Shown: positions 59,301 through 64,000 of the stretch, piece after piece
Layout: the number at the start of each line of letters is the position of its first letter
How positions within the stretch are numbered: position 1 is the stretch's first letter
Source of the DNA: Chalara sp. BL73
Taxonomy: Eukaryota > Ascomycota > Leotiomycetes > Helotiales
Direction of reading: 5' to 3'
Length of the DNA: 64,000 nucleotides
Assembly (NCBI GenBank): GCA_918026815.1
Contig: CAKJVC010000092.1
Coordinates: forward strand, 310,001-374,000
Program-made: the position numbers and the translations under genes
The notes under the pieces: generated by a model
Seen by the model: only the letters and a program-made list of their open reading frames with translations
Database searches by the model: none
Told to the model about the DNA's origin: nothing

Positions 59301-60928
59301 TGCCATTTGATCAAGAATTGGCGTTGCATAAGTGCCCAGATTTGGAGGTAATATGGAATTCTGTACACAGACTTCTTCGAGGCTCCCCTCCTCTTAGAAT
59401 CCGCAACCGCAATTTGAAAATTCTCCTGCACTTGCCTGTTTTCGGACAAAGTCTTCCTGTACGCTGCTGTCTCCTCATCCAATAAGTTTGAGAGCCTCGA
59501 GTCAAGAAAAGCTTGTGCCAAAGTTTCAGGGCTATGTGGCGCATTATCAGGAGATCTGCCTTCAGCATAATCTCGCTCGAATTCATCAGTGCATCCAGTT
59601 AAATAATCAGGAGTAGTCTGTCTGGGTTTCTCCTTGAACCCGAGACTTTCGAAATATGCACGTGCATCCTCTGCTGGACCAAAGTATACTTGTCTTCCGC
59701 TATCGATGACCAGAACTTTGTCAAACTGCTTATAAATGCTCTCACTGGCTTGATACAATGACACAAAGGTTGTGCATTTGTAGATATTGGTCATGATCCT
59801 AAGCGATTTGACGTAGTCGAGCGCGGTAGAAGCATCTAAACCACGTGTCGAATTGTCCCATGAACAAACTGTGCCAGAAGTGACCATCATCTCCGCAATA
59901 GAAACACGTTTTCGTTCTCCACCTGACACGCCGCGGACAAACGGATTGCCAACAATGGTGTTTCGGGTATGCTCAATGTTGAACATTCGCAGTAGTGTGG
60001 TAATGACCTTGTCCTTGAATTCAGCCTTGGTCATACCATGTGGTCTTTTTCCTGGAGTCATGGTATCCAAAGCAAATCCTAAGGTCTGGCCCACAGTCAG
60101 AGTTGGGTGGTGGATATCGTCTTCCTGGTTGTACACCGCCTCTCCTCGGTATTGGTTTGCAAAGGTCGTAGCATCAAACGGGCCATACTGCACATCTCCA
60201 TGCACTCCAGTGTATCCAAATCTCTGATTTGCAATGACCTTCAAAAAGGTCGTGCAACCAGAACCCGGCCGGCCTAGCACCAAAACCATTTCTCCTGGCT
60301 TGGTAACGCCGCGAAAGTCTTTGAGGATATTGACATCCTTCCCCTTCTTACCTAGACCAAAGATGTTCATGGCTGTCTCGACAACATTGAAAAAGCTAAT
60401 AAACGCATCTGGAAATACCTTGACGAAGTTCGTTACTCCCCCCGTACCGGTAACTGTAAGGCCATCCCAGATAACACCAATATGCTTAGGTCGCATACCA
60501 GACTCGATTTCCGCAGCTTGGTTCCCCCGTAAGGTGCCTTCAAGATCAAAAGGCTCATAGTCAGATGTTTGGTCCGAAGACTCAGCAGCTTTCTCAATAT
60601 CGTCAGATGGTGTTTTTCCTTTCCGCGAGCTCTGTTTTGACTGTGTTCTCGAGAGCTTTCTGCTGGCCTGGCTCATACCGGTGAGCTGTCGCCCAAGCTC
60701 TGCAAAATCGGCCTCTGCCGCTTTTATATTGACACCTGACTCTGTTCTAGAAAACCCATTTGGGTTTGCGTTTCGCACATTCTCACGCTTCTTCTCTGGA
60801 TCGTCTACAACTGCATCGGTGACAGTATCAACAGTATCAATGCTCTCTCTCGAGGTTGTTTCGGGTGCGGTGGTGTTGCGCAGTATCTCTTGAGGGTGCT
60901 GCCCCTCCAGAGCCTCCTTCTCAGACAT
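56376..60928 (-). CDS. PDR-type ABC transporter (ABCG, multidrug efflux)
   Basis: Full-size plasma-membrane efflux pump, 1499 aa, with the reverse topology (NBD-TMD)2 of fungal PDR proteins such as Cdr1, AtrB and BcatrB. Exons 56459-60928 and 56376-56405. NBD1: Walker A GRPGSGCTT (about 219-227), with the usual fungal Cys in place of Lys, and signature VSGGERKRVS. NBD2: canonical GASGAGKTT, signature region VEQRKRVTIGVEL and Walker B LLLFLDEPTSGLDSQ. The degenerate/canonical asymmetry is normal for the family. Six-helix TMDs follow each NBD, with Cys-containing extracellular loops. The final 30-nt exon replaces a read-through end (VSP) with SRFLNFNKR, a basic tail. The start is the ATG at 60928. 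The long upstream region and nearby Upc2-type regulator fit inducible expression (inference). Confidence 0.95.
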
Positions 60929-63091
60929 CACTTCAAGCTCTGTCGTGGTTCGGTGGCACAGGTGAATAGTAGGGCAGAGGGGTGGATTAAGTAAGTGTGC
61001 ACTAATGCTAACGCGGTAGCAGTACTTTCGTCATCCGAGACTGGAACATATAAAAGGAGAGAAAATATCTGGATTAAGTTATGGAGGGAAAGAGGAAGGA
61101 ACGAAAGAGCCTGAAAGTAGAGGGGAGGTGAAGGACAATACAGGAGAAAAAAGGAAAAAAGGCCAAAAAGAAGGCTGAAGGTGCTACCTCTATTGCTTAA
61201 TAAGAAAAGGAAATCGATCAAACAATTCCTTCAATCTTTAACTAGGGCCAGTTGATCCGGTGCCCAAAGAGTGTAGATAAGTGCGTGAATCCTCAGCACG
61301 TCAGTGGCGGAGGCCGACGCCAAGGTATGCGGGTGGGGTACGTGAGTGGAACGGAGTTAGAGGCCGGACTTTGATTTTGGTCTATATTTTATATTACATG
61401 TATTTTACTAGATACCCATAACATATCTGTAAAAGGAACATACGACCCACCCAGCAGAAAGTGGCACCCCGAGTACTTTCCTTCCCGTAAAACGCATTCT
61501 GGGCATTAATAACCGAAAGTTACAGGTAGAAGATAAACCGCAAGGCTAATCAGATTGGTCTGGAGCTTTCCCTTGTGCTAAGGCAACATTCCTTCTTTTG
61601 TTATTGAAGAGACAGATGGCTCATTAATATGTCTAGATACCTGAGTGTGCAAGTCTGCAACGGCAGTGAAACCCAGAAAACAAAAAAGAGGTGCGACTGT
61701 TGCCTTAGCGCAGTCAGCGAGATGACTTGAACGGCGTCCTCGCAACCCGGAGTGGAGTTTGTCATTTCGGGATTCGTTATTGTCCTTTTTTCGGTCACTG
61801 AGAAAACTTAAGGCCGATCTTACCACACAATCGATATCTCAACGATGAACTTTTTTTTTCATAAAGCGCGAAGTCAATTTACTTTCGTGTAAAAGTAAGC
61901 CTATGTAATTAATTCACAATTACTCATACATTGGCCAGCATACAATAAAGTAGTAACCGTGTCCAAAATCAGCCCTCTATTGCTCAGTCGGAGAGCATGG
62001 CTCATAGTGAGTGATCATGCTTGGCCAACGGGGATCGCAGGGTGATATCCAGATCAAACAATATCTGCTGTGACTCTTCGGCACAGGCACAGACACCGGC
62101 ATCGAAAAGGCAAAATGTGAATGTGTTGCAACAGGGATTTCGGCCGAACAGCAGATGGCTTTGAAATCCATATTGAAGTCATGAATGCTGATTTCCAATC
62201 GGAACTGCCAAGTCCGCCGATCCCTCCCCTCGCAAGGATTTTTGGATGGAGCGATTATATAACACTATCGGAGAAAGTATCGAAGAAAGCAAAATCATAA
62301 AACGCTAAAAATCCATAACTTGAGTTTCAAAATACAAACAGGGCGTTAAGTGTCAAGTAGGTTTGGCATGGCAGTGCTGCTCAATTCGCGTGTGCCTTCA
62401 AAATACAAACAGGGCGTCAAGTGTCAAGTAGATTTGGCATGGGTAGTGTTCAACCCGCCTGTGCCTAGAATGCATGGCAGACCAATGTCTACCAGTAGCT
62501 ATAAGGCTCCATGCCCTCCACAAGCTCTTTAGTCTACGTCACAAATGTCAAACATGATCGGACAGATTCCCGCGAATATGTGAAAACCCCAAAGTGGTTC
62601 AATGTCGACACATGTTCGTTCTGTTTGCCCTTGGGATAAATTGACGACATTTGGGATTCTTCACCGAACTCTATTTTGGCGCTAAGTCTTAGCGCTATGA
62701 GTATGCTTATAAAAAGCGCGTCCTCTGATACGTTTTCCTCAGCCCACGGAAGTTACAGTATAAGGGCGTGATCCATATCTCAATACATTACAGTGTTGTA
62801 TTCCGACTCGAAACCTCAGATCGCCCAAGGTTCATACAGGTTATTGTTCGGGATGCGATATACTCTTACCGAGCATGATCTTGCAGTAAATACACATATC
62901 CGACTCGGTAATACTCTGTGAGACAGAGCTTCAGGGATTGCAGCTTGTAGTAATTCTGTTTGAAGCTTTCTGTAGCGATAATGTTCGGTTTCATCCCGAG
63001 GAAGCAAAACAGACAATACTTTGTCCGAAGGTCGTTCTTCCCGCTCTCATTAAAGCTGTTCCCAAATGGTTCTCTGTCTTTGTCCAGCCTC
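60929..63091. promoter_or_regulatory. long upstream region of the ABC transporter
   Basis: About 2.16 kb between the ABC transporter start and the stop of the Upc2-type gene. No coding exon recognised. A 71-bp tandem duplication lies at 62327-62468. The ~300 bp next to the start are rich in GGAAAA/GAGG on the plus strand, giving a CT-rich leader on the gene's strand, typical of strongly expressed fungal genes. Confidence 0.5.
62327..62468 (+). repeat. two-copy 71-bp tandem repeat
   Basis: Two adjacent units, 62327-62397 and 62398-62468, both begin TCAAAATACAAACAGGGCGT, share AAGTGTCAAGTAG and TTTGGCATGG, and end near a TGTGCCT. They differ at scattered positions, so the duplication is not brand new. 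It lies in non-coding DNA about 1.4 kb upstream of the ABC transporter. Confidence 0.9.
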
Positions 63092-64000
63092 CTACGCCAG
63101 TTGCTGTTCCGTGTTTTCTCGATCTAAGTTATCAAACACGAAAGTGTGATTTTTAGAGCATGTTGCACAACGTGTCAATCCAAGCATGGAGGCGCGCTTT
63201 TTACTTCCAACAGCCTTAACAAGCTCATCCAAGCAAATATCAGAGCCGTACTGTTTAGGGCTCGTACCAACCATGGTATTTTGGATCGGCAGACCGCAGA
63301 CTAACTTGGGAAATAGTAGTAGCTCCTGTAAAGACGTATCGTAGGCATGATACCGCTCCAAGTATATACAAATGGCCTGACACTGCAATCGCGCTCGACG
63401 TTCTATCCACCATACCGAATTGCACACATTGGAAAACCAATAAGCCAATGCTAAAAGAGCCCGTGGGTCTTTCAATTCCAATAACATTCTGAACGCCGCC
63501 TCTAGATCCCGTACTAAACCCAAAAATGTGATAAGAATTGACTGCTCATATTGGAGATCGAAAAGTGGCATAATGCTTTTGACAGCCGTATAATAAGGAT
63601 TGTTCTCTGGAGTTGACGAGTGGCCGATATTAAAAAAGCGGACAAACTTAGACGAAAGTCCAGGGCTTGCCAGTTGTGTCGGCGTGGGGTGCAGACATCG
63701 GTCTTGGTGACCATATGATACACCAGAGAAAACGCTCCCCGCTCTTTCTGGATCTGTGACACTATGCACAGCCTTTTTCATTTCGCTCATTCGAAGCCAA
63801 TCGAGGTCATTGGGGCTTGAAGGTGACAGAGGCCAGACTTGCTCTGGTACTGAACCTTCTATTATGGCAAATGTGGCTATCCCTAGCATGACAGCAGCGG
63901 CCCAAATCGAGTCTCGCTCATCATCAGCGATTCGCTTTGAAAGTTTCCCATTAAATTGCTCGATGGCCTGTGACAGATGGTAGGTTTCTTTCAATGTCTG
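63092..64000 (-). CDS. C-terminal part of an Upc2-type fungal transcription factor (5' end beyond window)
   Basis: The reading frame is open to the end of the window, giving about 302 residues of a C-terminal domain. LSQAIEQFNGKL, WAAAVMLGIATFAII, then WPLSPSSPNDLDWLRMSEMKKAV match the conserved regulatory domain of fungal-specific Zn2Cys6 factors resembling sterol uptake control protein Upc2. The zinc cluster should lie further upstream, outside the window. The tail has ARLQCQAICIYLE and a late Cys pair (RCATCSKNH) of unknown role. Upc2-like proteins in this domain class are numerous and most do not regulate sterols, so the target is not implied; proximity to the PDR pump is suggestive only. 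Confidence 0.85.
   Translation of the reverse strand, partial: QTLKETYHLSQAIEQFNGKLSKRIADDERDSIWAAAVMLGIATFAIIEGSVPEQVWPLSPSSPNDLDWLRMSEMKKAVHSVTDPERAGSVFSGVSYGHQDRCLHPTPTQLASPGLSSKFVRFFNIGHSSTPENNPYYTAVKSIMPLFDLQYEQSILITFLGLVRDLEAAFRMLLELKDPRALLALAYWFSNVCNSVWWIERRARLQCQAICIYLERYHAYDTSLQELLLFPKLVCGLPIQNTMVGTSPKQYGSDICLDELVKAVGSKKRASMLGLTRCATCSKNHTFVFDNLDRENTEQQLA

Overview
The window is nuclear DNA of a filamentous ascomycete (Pezizomycotina). This rests on many short introns of about 45-60 nt with fungal donor, branch-point (CTAAC/CTGAC) and acceptor signals, and on families such as CFEM-GPI proteins, Zn(II)2Cys6 factors, a PDR-type ABC transporter, verprolin, Erb1, Leo1 and Atp10. The general look fits Leotiomycetes/Helotiales, but the class is an inference. 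Exon joins below were worked out by hand; every complete multi-exon model adds up to a whole number of codons.

0-9 kb is a dense housekeeping block: the 3' part of a six-finger C2H2 factor (Zap1/ZafA-like), a desert, RPL35 (-) diverging from GOS1 (+), ATP10 (-) diverging from the mitochondrial branched-chain E2 acyltransferase (+), then gluconokinase (-). 9.3-13.1 kb is a gene desert full of GA/CT, GT and poly-A/T tracts. 13-30.7 kb is again housekeeping: a glutaredoxin-like protein (-) diverging from a CHORD-CS co-chaperone (+), an unknown mitochondrial membrane protein (-) diverging from verprolin (+), the ER cargo receptor ERV29/SURF4 (+), an AflR-like Zn2Cys6 factor (-) diverging from ERB1 (+), MOB2 (-) diverging from LEO1 (+).

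31-40 kb is sparse: an orphan 241-aa ORF, a patatin/DUF3336 protein that lacks both residues of the catalytic dyad, a tRNA-Ser(AGA), and a candidate small membrane-protein gene with a 7-nt first coding exon. 40-55 kb holds endopolyphosphatase PPN1, an unknown basic/acidic probably nuclear protein, a CFEM GPI-anchored protein, a GNAT acetyltransferase, a second Zn2Cys6 factor, a short-chain dehydrogenase and a CorA-like two-TM protein with a 24-nt microexon and no GMN motif. 55-64 kb is dominated by a 1499-aa PDR/ABCG drug-efflux pump with a long upstream region containing a 71-bp tandem duplication, followed by the C-terminal part of an Upc2-type regulator that runs off the window.

No CRISPR, rRNA, intact transposon or convincing secondary-metabolite core gene was seen. 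The most interesting items are the inactive-looking patatin, the hidden small gene at 38.7-39.1 kb, and the four intergenic TCACGTGA E-boxes. I found no clear evidence of a wholly new multi-gene system.
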